Positions 23,588 through 35,863 of a DNA stretch of 64,000 bases are shown here, in pieces. The position numbers and the translations under genes were made by a program. Position 1 is the first letter of the stretch. Every line of letters begins with the position of its first letter. The stretch lies in NCBI GenBank assembly GCA_029204225.1, contig CM055104.1, positions 39,238,527 through 39,302,526 of the forward strand, read 5' to 3'. The DNA is from Diphasiastrum complanatum. Taxonomy: Eukaryota; Streptophyta; Lycopodiopsida; Lycopodiales; Lycopodiaceae. The notes under the pieces were generated by a model. The model did no database searches, was not told where the DNA came from, and saw only the letters and a program-made list of their open reading frames with translations.

Positions 23588-24076
23588 TGTAAAGACCACT
23601 AGGGAAAACCCCTAAGATGAGGATCGAAAAACACAAGAGAGACTGTGGAGCAAAACCACCCAACCAATCCTAGATCCCTCCTGGAGAATCCTCCTGGATC
23701 TAGCCCCCAAGCCATGCCAATGCGACAGCAAGAGGAGAAGAGCTCATCAAGTAACCTAGACCAAGTCGTCGACGGAATAATCACTACCTCAATATATAGA
23801 GAGTAGGATCCTGTGCATGAGTCCATGCAATCCCCATGCAGGTCAACTATAAATAGGTTACAGCTCTACATGCATACCTCCTGCCTATATCAGTCACAAG
23901 CACATGCACTACTCCATATGTCTCAATTAGAGTGTCTGGGTCCTCTCAAGGTCATTAGTCACCAACAGGCCTCAATGTGGAATAAAATCTAGGCGTGACC
24001 AATAATCTCAAACACTGGAGGGCCAGTCTACCATATTAGGACTATTCCAGGTCCTTTACTGAATATGGCCGTAACA
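23588..24076 (-). repeat. BC 3' LTR
   Basis: Starts TGTAAAGACC and ends GGCCGTAACA. By hand count it differs from the other LTR at about 9 of 489 positions. Confidence 0.9.
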
Positions 24077-27000
24077 TTCTTCCTCCCCTTTATGGTTTGC
24101 ATGTGAGGATTTAAGACTTTTCTAGACTAGTCCTCTTGTGTTTCATGCAAACTGAAAACTGAAAACATGAAATGGATTTGGAAATTGAAGATTCTCTAGA
24201 AGAACAGATTAGGAATTGGAAAAAGTGTTGCATGCAGTTGAGACCCTGTGAAACCATTTTTGGTTGGTGATTGTTGACGGTTGAAAGAGGTTAGAACTGT
24301 AAAATTTACAGTAACTCTTTCCCTTTTTTTCTTTGGTTCACTGATATGGGTTATAAACCTCTGACAAATCGGATTTTTAAAGAGGCTGATATCTGTTCAG
24401 TCCAAAGAGAGGCTGGTGAAGGTCGCAATATTGTTAGCAAACCTGCTTTGAAGAGTGGTAACCCTGTGGTTTGGACTCAAAAACATGCTTTCTTCCAAAA
24501 CTCGCTTTTAACCATAGTGATCTCTGGACAACTGTTAATGTTGTTAGTCTGTTGAGTTCTTTGGAAGCTATATCCATTATGTGGTTAAACTGCAGCAGAC
24601 AGAAACAAGTTATTTAACTGATGCAGATGGTTGGTTGAAATTTGAGATGATTGCATGTGTCAGTCTCTGCACAGAATTCTGGTTTTGAATGTTTGGTCAA
24701 GAAGAGTAAAGCATGCGGAAAACTTTATGCATCAGATCAGATTGCGGACTGGAAACGGACCTGTTTCCCAGTGTAGGTCGCATTGTGTAGATGTAGCCGC
24801 TGTTGGCCGACTTTGTGGATCAGAGTGTGCAGAGAGAGTGAGGTTGAACCTTCTTGGAACCCTGGATTGAAAGATGCGCCTCCATTCGTGCTGGTCTGAA
24901 ACCATTCCTTTCCTGCTAATGGTTGAAAGTGCTTGTGAAGCACTGTGAAAGGGGGAAGAGAGTGGTCGGTGGAGAGATGCAAACCCGCGATCCAGCCCCC
25001 TGACCTGCGAGATAGATCTCTTTCCCTCTCTCTCTCGATGGATGTCTCTCTCTCGCGAGGTCGTGGATGGTCAGCCACCTTTTTTCTTGGTCGATTGGCG
25101 GCTGGTGTGCAAACCCTAAACTTGTTTAGGTTATGTGTGGCCTTTTGGGGTTTACTTAGAATATGCTTTTTGGGTAACTGTGGGACCGCAATTTTTTTGG
25201 AATTGCATGAGTGTGCACGCTGGTCGACCGAAAGTTTTAAGAGCTTGACTGGTAGTAACTTCAAATGGTTCCAAAAGTAATTTTGGGAACTCGGTAAATT
25301 TGAGTTACTAGTCTCCAGTGAGAGGAATTTGGATTCCTTTGGGCATGCATGTCAATGCAGTAAACTCGGTTTCGGATATTGTTTTCCGGAAAGAGATAGG
25401 AAGAATTTGGTTTTTTCTTCTCTGTGGACAATATGCGTGTACAAAGTCCTTTTCAACTTGACAATTACCTATAAGCCTTGCATTTTGAGAACTTAATACT
25501 GTTATATGTGTGTCAAGCTGTTGTAATCGGTTAAAATTTTTTGTAAACCGATCTTGACAAAATAATAGTAGTGGGTTAGTTCTCCAGGCGAGTACCCAGA
25601 TATGGGAATTTTAAGTCCCTGGTAATGTGCTTTTTATCGTTTTAACTCTGGAGTAAGTTTACTCCCTGAAAATTGAGTTAAACGGTAATTTTTATAATTC
25701 TTCCTTTTCAATTTTGGTGCTACACCGGTAGGTTATCCTAAAAGAATTTGATCTTTAGGATTGTGGAAACTAAAACTTTTCAGCTACTTGTTAAAATGAA
25801 TTAATGGGATGAGGCCGTAATCTTTGGGAGGTGGTTCTATATTCGATTTAAAAACGAGTGTATCGAATATCGTAAAGAATACCCGGAACCAAATTTTATT
25901 GATATTCCATTGATTCTGGCAATTTTAACGAAGTAATGAATATAAACCGGTGTGGTAAAAAAGGAAGTAGCCTAACATTTACGTGTGTCAAAGGAATTTT
26001 CGGGGACCTTCGCTAATGAAATTTTTCGGGTGACCGAAAAAACCTAAGGGAGGAAGAAAATGAGACGCTTGGATAGTTAAATGTGATAATGTTGTGTAAT
26101 TTGGGTTGATTAATAATCCCTATTTGGAAATTGCATAGCACCAGATTTTTTTAATTCATTAAGTTGAATTTATTTTGAATATCTATAGGACCATGAGTTG
26201 ACTCTATTTTGTTATGAAAAATTGTGACATGGAACAAGAATGACACTTGGTTCACATTTGTACTGTAATGAGCCTTATTCCTAAGAGTTGTAACTCTCAG
26301 ACGGTAGGAATTCGGGATGGATAGTACCAACCAAATGGGTTGTTTATGTGATGGTAAAGCCATGTGCAGATTCTTGTTAAATCACAATTTTGAACTGGAT
26401 TATTGCGATCCATTAAGAACAAATTTGGGGGTACTCCGGTATTTGGTGGAATAGATATGTGCATATCTAGTATTGGAAATCCATATGAAGTTATGAGATC
26501 TCTGGATTATCAGATAATGTGGTTAAAGATCTTTTTGAAGATCGGATCCTATATTAGGTATAGAATGGACAGATAATCTTTCTGATTTTCTGTTGATTGG
26601 ATCTAAAAGCAAAGGACTTTCTTAGAGAGAAAACTGATGGTATGGGACATCAGTGATTTCAAAGAGGAAATTCTTGTGTGAGAATGATCTGTAGGCCAGT
26701 GGTAAGTATTTACATTAACGGTAATGCTAACAGTTGAAACCATTGGTAAAGCCTATTTAGGGTATTTGGAGAGGTTATGAGATATAGATCCGGATCCCTC
26801 AATGGTATCTCAGAAATCTCAAATCGAAAACCCTTAAAAGCTATTTCTCTATTAATTTTAAACTCTACTTTTTAGAAATTTCTTATATACGAGACAATTG
26901 GATTGAGATTCATATAATTCCTTCCAGTGTAGAACTTGGTTCTGAAGGACTGTTTGAGTTATATGAATTCATGCTTCCACTTCAGTTTTGTGAATATAGC

Positions 27001-29470
27001 TCAGAATCGATTGATGTTTCAATTGATTAAGTGGAATTTAGACTTCCTAAGCCCAAATGATTATCTCTATTTGATAGTTGATTATTGAGAGTAATGTTTC
27101 TATCACTCGAGGTAAGATATTTTATGATTTTAAGGAAAAAGTCCGGGTTGTAATAGTATTGAATACTCATTACTGACTTTTTCAAATCTTTGATATCTTA
27201 TACGTTGTCTCCTGGGAACTTTTTAATTGAAATTCTGAAATTTCTTCTAAAAGGGGGAGAAGAAAATGATAGGAATCAGACTTTCATGAGATTAACCAGT
27301 TGCATAGATTTATTTTGTGAAATTCAGTTTGTGTGCAATGGTGGAACTATCCAGTGGAATAGAGAAAATCTCTAGTGATTATTTTGAATAATCTGGAACT
27401 AGATGAATTTTGGGGGTTTTTGAGCTATGAGATATTCATGAATATGGGAAGTAATGGTAAAGATTAAAATAGGTTCATTGATTGACTACCAAGTACCATT
27501 TAGCTATGGATTGGATGGGTGGATTAAAGCTTTACTCTTAACCTTATATCCAAAGATGTCGGTATAGTCAGCTTAATCTTGGTTTGCACGCTAAGATCTG
27601 AAGTAGGTTGAATGATTGAAGGAATTTTGTTGATGAAAGTATGATGGTTGGAAAACTTGTGTTGTGGAATTATTTACTTCAGATATTTCCCAGATATGCT
27701 ATTTACTCAAGAGAAATAGAATTTTCTGTAGCTGAGTTACAAGATTCTCAATGATATATGTGAGTAACATATGCGGATTTTGGAGGAATCTGCCAGTTAA
27801 TGATATATGTGTTTATGTACTGGGTCATAGGAGATTATTCTCATATGTGCACGATTAATCTTGTGTGGATCTGCTATGTATTCCTGGTTACTAAGGTTAT
27901 CTGGTGCACTTAACCTAGTTGTTGAACATAGACATGTGATCAAGTATTGTCTTTGACAATTACTTGCAGAGTTAACAGATCTGTTCTGATAGATCTATTG
28001 GTTAACTTAAAATGATTTGGATATGGATCTAAATGTGGTGTTATACTAGTATAAATAAGATCTGCACCTAGACATTTAAGATTTCTAAATCATGAGCAAT
28101 TACTTGAGTAGTTGATTTACTCTTGTGGAAGTTAATTGGTAAAACGGACAGTGTGAAGAGAATTCACCGGAAACTGTTTGTTTTGTGTGTATTGTTTATA
28201 ATTTATGAGTCATTCAGATTCATTAAGGAATTATGTGCATAGGATACTGAATTTCTTGGATGAGTATTTTTCAGTTGAGAAATAGACTTGATTCATTAGT
28301 GATACTATCCCTGAGAGCTCAATTGGATACCGGATCCTAATGGTGCCAAGAATGGTAAACTGAATTTTGGGAATTCAGCAGAACTTTGTAATCTCTAGAT
28401 GTTGTTCTAGGTGATTGTATAAAGTTTATCTTGTTAAAGATGTGTGTTATAATGGTCTTTAATTAATTTGTTGATTGTAGAATTTGGAACTCATAATCTA
28501 ATTAAGAATCGGCTTGAAAGAATATTCTTGGAATCTAGTGATTTTCCTTGTGGAAAAGATTTCAGAATGATTCTTATATTCTCTGGGTTGTATGTTGTGC
28601 ATATACTCCAATATCTTTCAATGATTAAGTATGATTTTGGAATCCTGTAAATTATGATTGTCAAATCATAAGATTCTAAATATTTATGATTGATGAATCA
28701 TAAACTGATACTTAAAGATCATTTGAAGATTATAGGGAAATGTGGATATTCTTAAGATAATGAGTAATTCGTGATCAATTGGGTGAGTCAAGGATGTAGA
28801 TCTGTTATTTGAACTCTAAATTCCTTTACTCCAGTGCATACTTGAGATTGTATGGATCTCACAGGCCTTTCCACTAAGTAGTTGTTTACTTATGATGAAT
28901 TGCTTTATTTATAGATTGTAGTCTATAAGTGCTTGTGTACAAAGTTCAGTCTAAATCTCCAGTTTTGTAGGAGACAGATAAATCTATTAAGATACGGGTA
29001 GATGCTGATTTCTTGCATATGATGCTAGAAATGGGGTTGTTAACTCATTAGAGTAACTGCAGTACTCTGATTTGAGTCATAATTGTCTGAGACTTGATGG
29101 ATCTCCTAGAGATTTTAGATGACTGAATTGTGGTATTTTAGAATATTTGGATATTCTAAGAATATTTGTATCAAGAAGCCTTATTTACTGCAAGAAATTG
29201 AAATGGAGTTTCTTTAGCTTTTGGATTTGATTTCTGGAATAAAGTAAAATCACCCAGTATTTCATGTAATTGGGTTTACATGAAGGTGATGAGTATTTAT
29301 TTTGGATAAGATCAACCCATTTGGAAGATTTATAGTTTAGTATATCTTGGAGACTCACTTTTTTGTTCAAATCTGTTTTTTCTAGATGAATGATGTGCAT
29401 GAGTCCATAATGTTTTGGACAGTTTAATTCAGATTTGGCAGCAAGATGTTTATTGATAGATTGACGAGGA
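24077..29470 (+). mobile_element. BC interior, inverted relative to copy A
   Basis: No open frame over about 90 codons. Read on the + strand it matches copy A on the - strand: 26150-26500 to 33720-34040, 27700-28160 to 14200-14650, 28200-28400 to 7780-7920 and 14062-14160, 28900-29060 to 7310-7470. The RT motif region of A appears to be deleted. 24077-25800 has no counterpart in the window. Confidence 0.75.
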
Positions 29471-29484
29471 ATCGATTTATCCTG

Positions 29485-29986
29485 TTGGAATAAAATCTAG
29501 GCGTGACAAATAATCTCGAACACTGGAGGGCCAGTCTACCATATTAGGACTATTCCAGGTCCTTTACCGAATATGGCCGTAACATTCTTCCTCCCTTAAA
29601 CAGGTTCTGTCCTCAGAACGGAAAAAAGAAAACATGAAACTATTCCTTAAGCTTTCAAATCTTACCCATGAACCATTATTCTTAGTCTGATCTTTCCATC
29701 TGAATAAGCACTCAGAGATGCAACAATATTTAAATTGCTTGCCTCTTCTCATGAATACTAATTCAAATTCACAACATCTCTAACAAATTCAAACAAGGAG
29801 AAGTGCACTCTACCACCCAGTTTGATTCCATGCTTTTCACAAGAATTAGAAAATCCAAACCCAATTTCCCTTGAAAAACAGCACTCCAACCGGGATGTGA
29901 ATCCAAGTGCGTTCCAATTCCGATTTGATGTAGAACTTCTCTCCATCCCATCCAAAAACTGCATCTTAGCCGGGCTCTGATACCAA
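29485..29986 (-). mobile_element. BC interior: LTR stub, polypurine tract and 5' leader with primer site
   Basis: 29485-29595 repeats the last 110 bp of the LTR, followed by the polypurine tract and sequence matching 6908-7080 of copy A in the same orientation. It then passes into a leader ending GGGCTCTGATACCAA (29973-29986), the tRNA-iMet site, against the 5' LTR. Confidence 0.8.
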
Positions 29987-30475
29987 TGTAAAGACCACTA
30001 GGGAAAACCCCTAAGATGAGGATCGGAAAACACAAGAGAGACTGTTGAGCAAAACCACCCAACCAATCCTAGATCCCTCCTGGAGAATCCTCCTGGATCT
30101 AGCCCCCAAGCCATGCCAATGCGACAGCAAGAGGAGAAGAGCTCATCAGGTAACCTAGACCAAGTCGTCGACGGAATAATCACTACCTCAATATATAGAG
30201 AGTAGGATCCTGTGCATGAGTCCATGCAATCCCCATGCAGGTCAACTATAAATAGGTTACAGCTCTACATGCATACCTCCTCCCTATATCAGTCACAAGG
30301 ACATGCACTACTCCATATGTCTCAATTAGAGTGTCTAGGTCCTCTCAAGGTCATTAGTCACCAACATGCCTCAATGTGGAATAAAATCTAGGCGTGACCA
30401 ATAATCTCGAACACTGGAGGGCCAGTCTACCATATTAGGACTATTCCAGGTCCTTTACCGAATATGGCCGTAACA
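29987..30475 (-). repeat. BC 5' LTR
   Basis: Same length as the left LTR, TGTAAAGACC...GGCCGTAACA, followed by CATTC. Confidence 0.9.
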
Positions 30476-30769
30476 CATTCACTGGACCAAGTGTCCTGGT
30501 GAGCATATAACACGTGTCACGTTGACTAGTCAACTCCTACTTTTTAGGAGGTCAATCCAGCCACTCCTAATAAATGACCCAGTACCCCATGCCAAAGCTA
30601 AGCATGACTCTTTGAGGTCTAGTGCCAACTAATCACAGTTTATTTACAATTTACTTACAAAGGGAACCATAGGCCGATGACTTAGCCATTTCAGTAATTA
30701 CAATAATTACAAAGCGCACAGGTGTCTCTGAAAACTGTGAATAACCGGGACAAGAAGTAAAGGCTCTAA

Positions 30770-30862
30770 CAGCTGGCTTCTTCAGGTCCAGTGACGAGAA
30801 GGTGCGGAATAGGGCTAGCACACGCCTCTTCCTGGTGACAAAAGTGACCAGGCGCATGTGAT
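30770..30862 (-). pseudogene. H1 hAT transposase, exon after DUF659
   Basis: After a TTGTGTTGCAG acceptor the frame reads MRLVTFVTRKRRVLALFRTF, then SSLDLKKPAV. In hAT proteins this region is (V/I)..(V/I).N....LALFR..S...L..P..TRF. Homology fades after KKPAV. Confidence 0.65.
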
Positions 30863-30968
30863 CTGCAACACAAACATCCAGTAAAAAGTTTAGACAGTAG
30901 TTGAGATGTGTTTGGTAGCATGGAGCAAGTGTCAAGGAAGATAGCATAGCAAATGGAAAAAACTATAC

Positions 30969-31314
30969 CTCTATGATCCATGGAAGTGCACACAGGTCAT
31001 GGATGAGCGAGTCTATGCAATGTGCAGCACAGAGTGTCCACACAATGCTGGGGTGCTCCCTCGTCATAATCTCTCCCATCTGCTTGCAGTTCGCAGCGTT
31101 GTTCGTGACAACCTGAACCACGTGCTCCACCCCGATGTCAGCAATAACATCTCTAACAACCTCCCATATGAAGTTGGCTGTGATGGCTCCACCACCTCAA
31201 GTGGCATCCACGTCAGGCAGGAATACCGTGCCAAGTGGGCAAGAAACCAAGATATTGATGACAGATCGCCGAGGTACGTCGGTCCATCCATCACTCAATA
31301 TCGTGCATCCATAC
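30969..31314 (-). pseudogene. H1 hAT transposase, DUF659 exon
   Basis: Acceptor TTTTTTGGCAG, donor GAG/GTATAG. It reads YGCTILSDGWTDVPRRSVIN, LVSCPLGTVFL, then a TGA at 31197-31199, then VVQVVTNNAANCKQMGEIM and TLCAAHCIDSLIHDL. SDGWTD, FL..VD and VVTDNAAN...CAAHC are the DUF659 signature of hAT transposases. One internal stop. Confidence 0.88.
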
Positions 31315-31406
31315 CTGCCAAAAAACACCCATTAGCCACATGCAAAAATTGTGCCACCAGTAAACCTTAAACACATGCAAAGAGTTTATAAAGACAGAGT
31401 ACTTAC

Positions 31407-32145
31407 GTCTGCCAAGCTGAGCAAATGGAACTCAGCTCCCGCGTGCTCCTCCTCCTGACGAAGCATCCTGCCTCGCAGTGCCTCTCGCCTGGGAGGTGTC
31501 CATGTAGCATCCACGATTGCCATCTGTGCGCAAAACTCCCTAACACCCAAGGGTCAGCAACAACAAAAGGAATGCCGCACTTGTAAAAGAACTGGCCAGC
31601 AAGTCAAGTGCACCGGGCTTGCTACTCTCTCTGCCACCCGCATCGATCAAGGGTCTGCTGTCTGGGCCTAACCCCTCTCTGCTATATATATGGCGCTCGT
31701 GGTCTAGCATGCCCAATGGATGGTTGATCTGTGGGTGTGTCTGGAGGGATGTCACTCTCTCTGGTAGGACCTATCGAAGCATGTGGTGCATCTGCTGCCG
31801 AAGAAGAGGAGGGACAAGGACCCGTTGCCATTGATCCAGCATGCTCATTTGATTCTCGTGGCTCTGAACCAGGCCCTGGTGCTGCAGATGGAACTGGAGT
31901 GGCCTCGCCTAGATGATCACCTAAACCCTGCCCAGAACGTGTTATACTAGGCCATGCACCTGTACCATGCCCTGCCCGTGATGTACTAGGCCCTGCACCT
32001 GTACCATGCCCTTCCCGTGATGTACTAGGCCTTGCAACCGTAGTAGGCCCTGCCTGCCTGCCTGTGAGCTTGTAGCTGCTCTTGGTACCTCTCCCTGTCT
32101 AGAACCCTGTGATACAGCATCGGGCCCATACATAGTAGACATCTT
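31407..32145 (-). pseudogene. H1 hAT transposase, N-terminal part
   Basis: Begins near MSTMYGPDAV (about 32142). It has a low-complexity stretch with a 39-bp tandem repeat (about 31950-32030, GPSTSR.GHGTGA), then FFYKCGIPFVVADP (about 31540-31590), a one-base frameshift, then WTPPRREALRGRMLR and a GTAAGT donor at 31406. FFY.CGIPF.VV and PP.....LR..LL are the usual hAT N-terminal core. A BED zinc finger was not recognised. Confidence 0.7.
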
Positions 32146-32611
32146 GCACGATGCTCCACGCCTAAACCCTAAAAAACATGGAATTAGGGCATGGAAATTG
32201 AAATTTGTAATACGAATGAAGATGGGCAAAATGTTGGTCACAGGAGTCTCTACAGGCATGTGGAAATGCATTCTAGGCTCAGACATCACCTCAATCGGTT
32301 GCCTACAAGTCATTTTGTGAAAATGGCAAAAATACACAAGCATTTGGAGTGTGGTGTTCAAATCTTGCTAGGCGTGCCGTAACGGCTGAAACTGACGCCG
32401 TAGGAATTACCGTGGGCATGAAGAAAGGTGGTCTAAGATCGGATGCTTATAGCTCATAAAAATTTTTTTTGCCTCCTCCACGGCTAGCACGATTCTAGCC
32501 GCGAGGAGGCCCAAAACTTAATATATTCTGTTTTTTTTAAAACACGATTCGGATAGCGAATTGCGGTTCCCGAATCGCGAACCTAGTGAATCGCGATTCG
32601 CTGCAACTATG

Positions 32612-34350
32612 CTCAGTACTACTTATAATGACTTCCAATTTCAATCCATCTCTAGTTCCAGATTGTTCCACACAATCCCTAGAGAATTTCTCTCAACTCT
32701 ATGCAACTGATATGTCCTTATGATAGAATCTTACTCATCACTTCACCCCTCCTCTTAAAAGAAATTTCCTATTTCTTATAAAAGTTTTCTAGAGAGATGA
32801 TAAATGAAAATATGAGAATCGTGAAAAGTCAATAATAAGTGCCTTCCAAATAGGATTCACTCTATTATACATAGGACTTTTCTTCTAGATATTCTCAACA
32901 TGAGTGACAGTGACTATCATCTGTTTGAGATCTATCTATGCATACGAGACAATCTGGGATTAAGAAATTGAAAATGCCAACGTCCTGGAACATTCCAAAT
33001 TCCAAGCCTTATCCAGGCAGTAATTCACATGATTATAAACAGTCCTTCAGAAAATAATTTCCATGCTGGAAGGATCATATGAATTTTTATCTGAAGTCCA
33101 TATTCGAGAAATTCAAAAGAAGTGTTTTTTAAAAGGTGAGAAATAGCTTTTAAAGGCTTCCGATTTGGAATTTATGAGATACCATTTAGGGATCCGGATC
33201 TGTATCTCATAACCTCTCCAAATACCCTAAACATTAACCAATGGTTTCAACCAACATTACTAATAATGTAAATACTAACCACTAGTTTTATAGATCATTC
33301 TCGCACAAGAATTCCCCTTTGAAATCACTATGTTGCATCCATCAATTTTCTCTCCAAGAAAGTTCTTTGCTTTTAGATCTGATCATCAGAAAATCAAAAA
33401 GATTAATTTGACTATACTATATCCAACATAGGATCCGATCTTCAACCATTTCCAAAAAATACCTCCTACCATTGAATTCTCCCTTGTTCCTTAAGCAATT
33501 CACTGTAGATGACAATATCATCTAAGAATACCACTAGGCATTGTCCCCAATATGGACAAAAAACCTTGTTCATATACAATTGAAATAAACCAAGTGTATT
33601 CATCAAAAACCAAAAGAAACCATTAAGAATTCAAAACAATTGAAGTATATACCAAAAGATAGCCAATATCTATATCCGAATTGGTACAAGGAATTCCCAA
33701 GAAGATGTATCCGATATTCCAGAGATCTAAAAAAATCCATCTGGATTTCCCATACCGGATATGCACATATCTGTTCCACCAAGTACTGGAGTACCCCCAT
33801 ATTTGTTCTTGAAGGATAACAATAATCCATTTACAAATTTGTGATTTAACAAGAATCTGGATTCTGCACATGGTTTTACCGTCACATAAAACAACCCATC
33901 TGGTTGGTACCAAGATTCCCGAATTCCTACCATTATTCCAACTCTTAGGAATAAGGCTCTTTACAGTACAAATGTGAACCAAGTGTCCATTCTCACTTCC
34001 AACTAGGGTCAACTCATGGTCCTATAGATATCAATATGAATTCAACTTAATGAACTCACAAACCAGTACTATGCAATTTTCTTACAGGGATTATCTACCA
34101 ATCCAAAATACATAACACAATCACATCTACAATCTCAGGTGTCTCATTTTCTTCCACCCTTAGACTTTTCGGTCACCGGAAAAATTTCATCAGCTAAGGC
34201 ACCGAAAACTCCTTTGACACAAGTAAATGCTAGGTTGCTTCCCTTTTCAGTACCCTGGCTTAGGCATTACTTCGTTAAATGGAAAAATCATAATATTTAG
34301 ATTCGGGTACTGCTTTTACGGTATTCGACACAACAGTTTTTGTCGAATAT
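32612..34350 (-). mobile_element. Gypsy copy A, 5'-ward internal segment
   Basis: Resumes copy A after the CTCAGTAC duplication. It matches, inverted, 25860-27480 of BC. It ends about 34350, where a MITE-like block and then copia sequence begin; no 5' LTR of A is present. Confidence 0.75.
33480..33935 (-). pseudogene. Copy A reverse transcriptase remnant
   Basis: In separate - frames: QPDGLFYVTVKP (about 33900), then (about 33490-33640) FLMNTLGLFQLYMNKVFCPY and CLVVFLDDIVIYSELL. VVFLDDI.IYS is the gypsy RT catalytic box, so copy A is a very old Ty3/gypsy element. Many stops and frameshifts. Confidence 0.65.
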
Positions 34351-34700
34351 ACTCCTGTTCCTAAGTTTATTTCCTATTTTTGTTCCTATTCCTATTCCTA
34401 AGAGCGACTGTAACTTAAATTTCAACTTAGGAACATGAATAGGATCATGTTGCTATTCTTGATTGTAAGAGCATCTTTAACTTAGGTTTCAAGTTAAGAA
34501 CATAAATAGGAACAGGAACATAAACCATTTTTTATGCGCAAGAACCTTCTTTAGCCCCCCAAGTAATGATCTAATCATTTTTCTAAACAGATTTACCCAC
34601 TTCAAATTTATTTTAAAAAAAAACTAGGAACCGTTCCTAAAGTACCTTAGGAACATTACGGAACGGTTCCTAGGAGAATGTTTCAAACCAAATTGAGGGT
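34350..34700. mobile_element. MITE-like block with inverted repeats
   Basis: Rich in GTTCCTATT and its inverse, with TAAGAGCATCTTTAACTTAG near the middle. At 34624-34637 and 34660-34673 a perfect 14-bp inverted repeat (CTAGGAACCGTTCC) has a 22-base loop. No target duplication could be fixed. Confidence 0.4.
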
Positions 34701-34901
34701 CAAGCCACGGTTTGAGGCAACGTTGGTCGTTGAGTACAAATTCGCACAATATCGAGTGAAAACTACTATTGCTATATGAGATGTGGATAATTGATCCAAC
34801 CTCTCCCCTTCTTCAAGGATGTGGGCACTACATAGTGTGCCTATGAACTCCTTCTCCAACTAAACAGAGCTTCGCCAGTTATATGTGTATTCTATGGTGT
34901 T

Positions 34902-35351
34902 TGTTGGAAATCATAAACCAAACAACAAAGCATTCAACATAACGAATCTCAAACACACATGGAGGAGGAGATGGCTGGTCGCCCTCCTTAGAGACTCTCT
35001 TTTCTCCAAGAAGAATAGATCTATGCTTGCATACCCAAATAGTGAAGAAGATACATGAATATATAGGTAGGACCCCAAGTGCCAAATACGTAACTTCTTC
35101 TACAAGCAACATTAGGTCTAACCTAACTTTACCAACAAGCTACTTAATAAAAAACCAACAAACCCCTACTTCTAAGTGTGGGTCTTTTATTAACAAGGCC
35201 CATTGACCCACGAGTTTCTACATGGGGGCCCAAGTCTAACTTAAAATGGCCTAAATGAAATAGCCAATGGTTACACAAATCTCGACCTTTTGGGTCAAAG
35301 TAACCTAGAGGTTTTTTATTAACATAGCATATCCGTTAACATATTCTAACA
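34902..35351 (-). repeat. Copia 3' LTR
   Basis: TGTTGGAAAT...TATTCTAACA, followed by a - strand polypurine tract (CCATGAAAGGAGGG, 35352-35365). Bases 35106-35350 recur at 43427-43658. Confidence 0.8.
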
Positions 35352-35401
35352 CCCTCCTTTCATGGAAATGTGAAAATAGATATGTACACTAAGTTACAAA
35401 A

Positions 35402-35729
35402 TCAGCACTCGCTATCAAATTTAAAGTTTTGCAAGAGGGGAAGTGCCTTTGTGAAAATATCAGCAACATTATCCTTCGTGGGACAATACTCGAGATCAAC
35501 GTCTCCCTCATGAAGTCTCTCTCGAAGTTCTCGCATGAAAGACTGGATTCTTCGCAGTCGCAATAGCACTTTGACTATCAGAAAAGAGAGGTGTAGCAGA
35601 TTGTTGCCCAAACTTCATGTCGCCAGCTAATCTCCTCAGCCATAAACATTCCGTAGTGGTTGTAAAAATCGCTCTATATTCTGCTTCACAAGAGGAAGTA
35701 GCAACGGTGGGCTGTTTTTTCCTTACCAT
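35402..35729 (-). pseudogene. Copia RNase H
   Basis: Two overlapping frames. KKQPTVATSSCEAEYRAI with CLWLRRL is the conserved copia RNase H end, then VDLEYCPTKDNVADIFTKAL closes the protein. One frameshift between them (about 35520). Confidence 0.85.
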
Positions 35730-35863
35730 GAAATAGCCGAATCACCAAGAAAAAGACAATTACCACTTGTAGAGCGTCGCGTGTCTTGGTCACCACCCCA
35801 ATCTGAGTCACCAAACCCATACATGTAAGCATCACCAGCTGTAGGATAAAACAGTCCAAAGTC

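Larger units (their letters stand above)
23588..30475 (-). mobile_element. BC: non-autonomous LTR retrotransposon (6.9 kb) inserted in the hAT gene
   Basis: Two 489-bp LTRs, TG...CA, flanked by a perfect 5-bp duplication CATTC (23583-23587 and 30476-30480). A - strand polypurine tract lies beside the left LTR (24077-24092) and a tRNA-iMet primer site beside the right LTR. The 5.9-kb interior has no coding frames and is largely an inverted version of copy A. It splits the H1 transposase between its middle and C-terminal parts. Confidence 0.9.
14902..32611 (-). mobile_element. H1: hAT-superfamily DNA transposon, swollen by nested insertions
   Basis: Ends are inverted (CATAGTTGCA...TGCAACTATG) and rich in GAATCGCGATTC. 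A perfect 8-bp target duplication CTCAGTAC lies at 14894-14901 and 32612-32619, typical of hAT. The paralogous element BC has the same target region without this insertion. A broken hAT transposase gene lies on the - strand in two parts. Without the nested retroelements the transposon would be about 4 kb. Confidence 0.88.
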
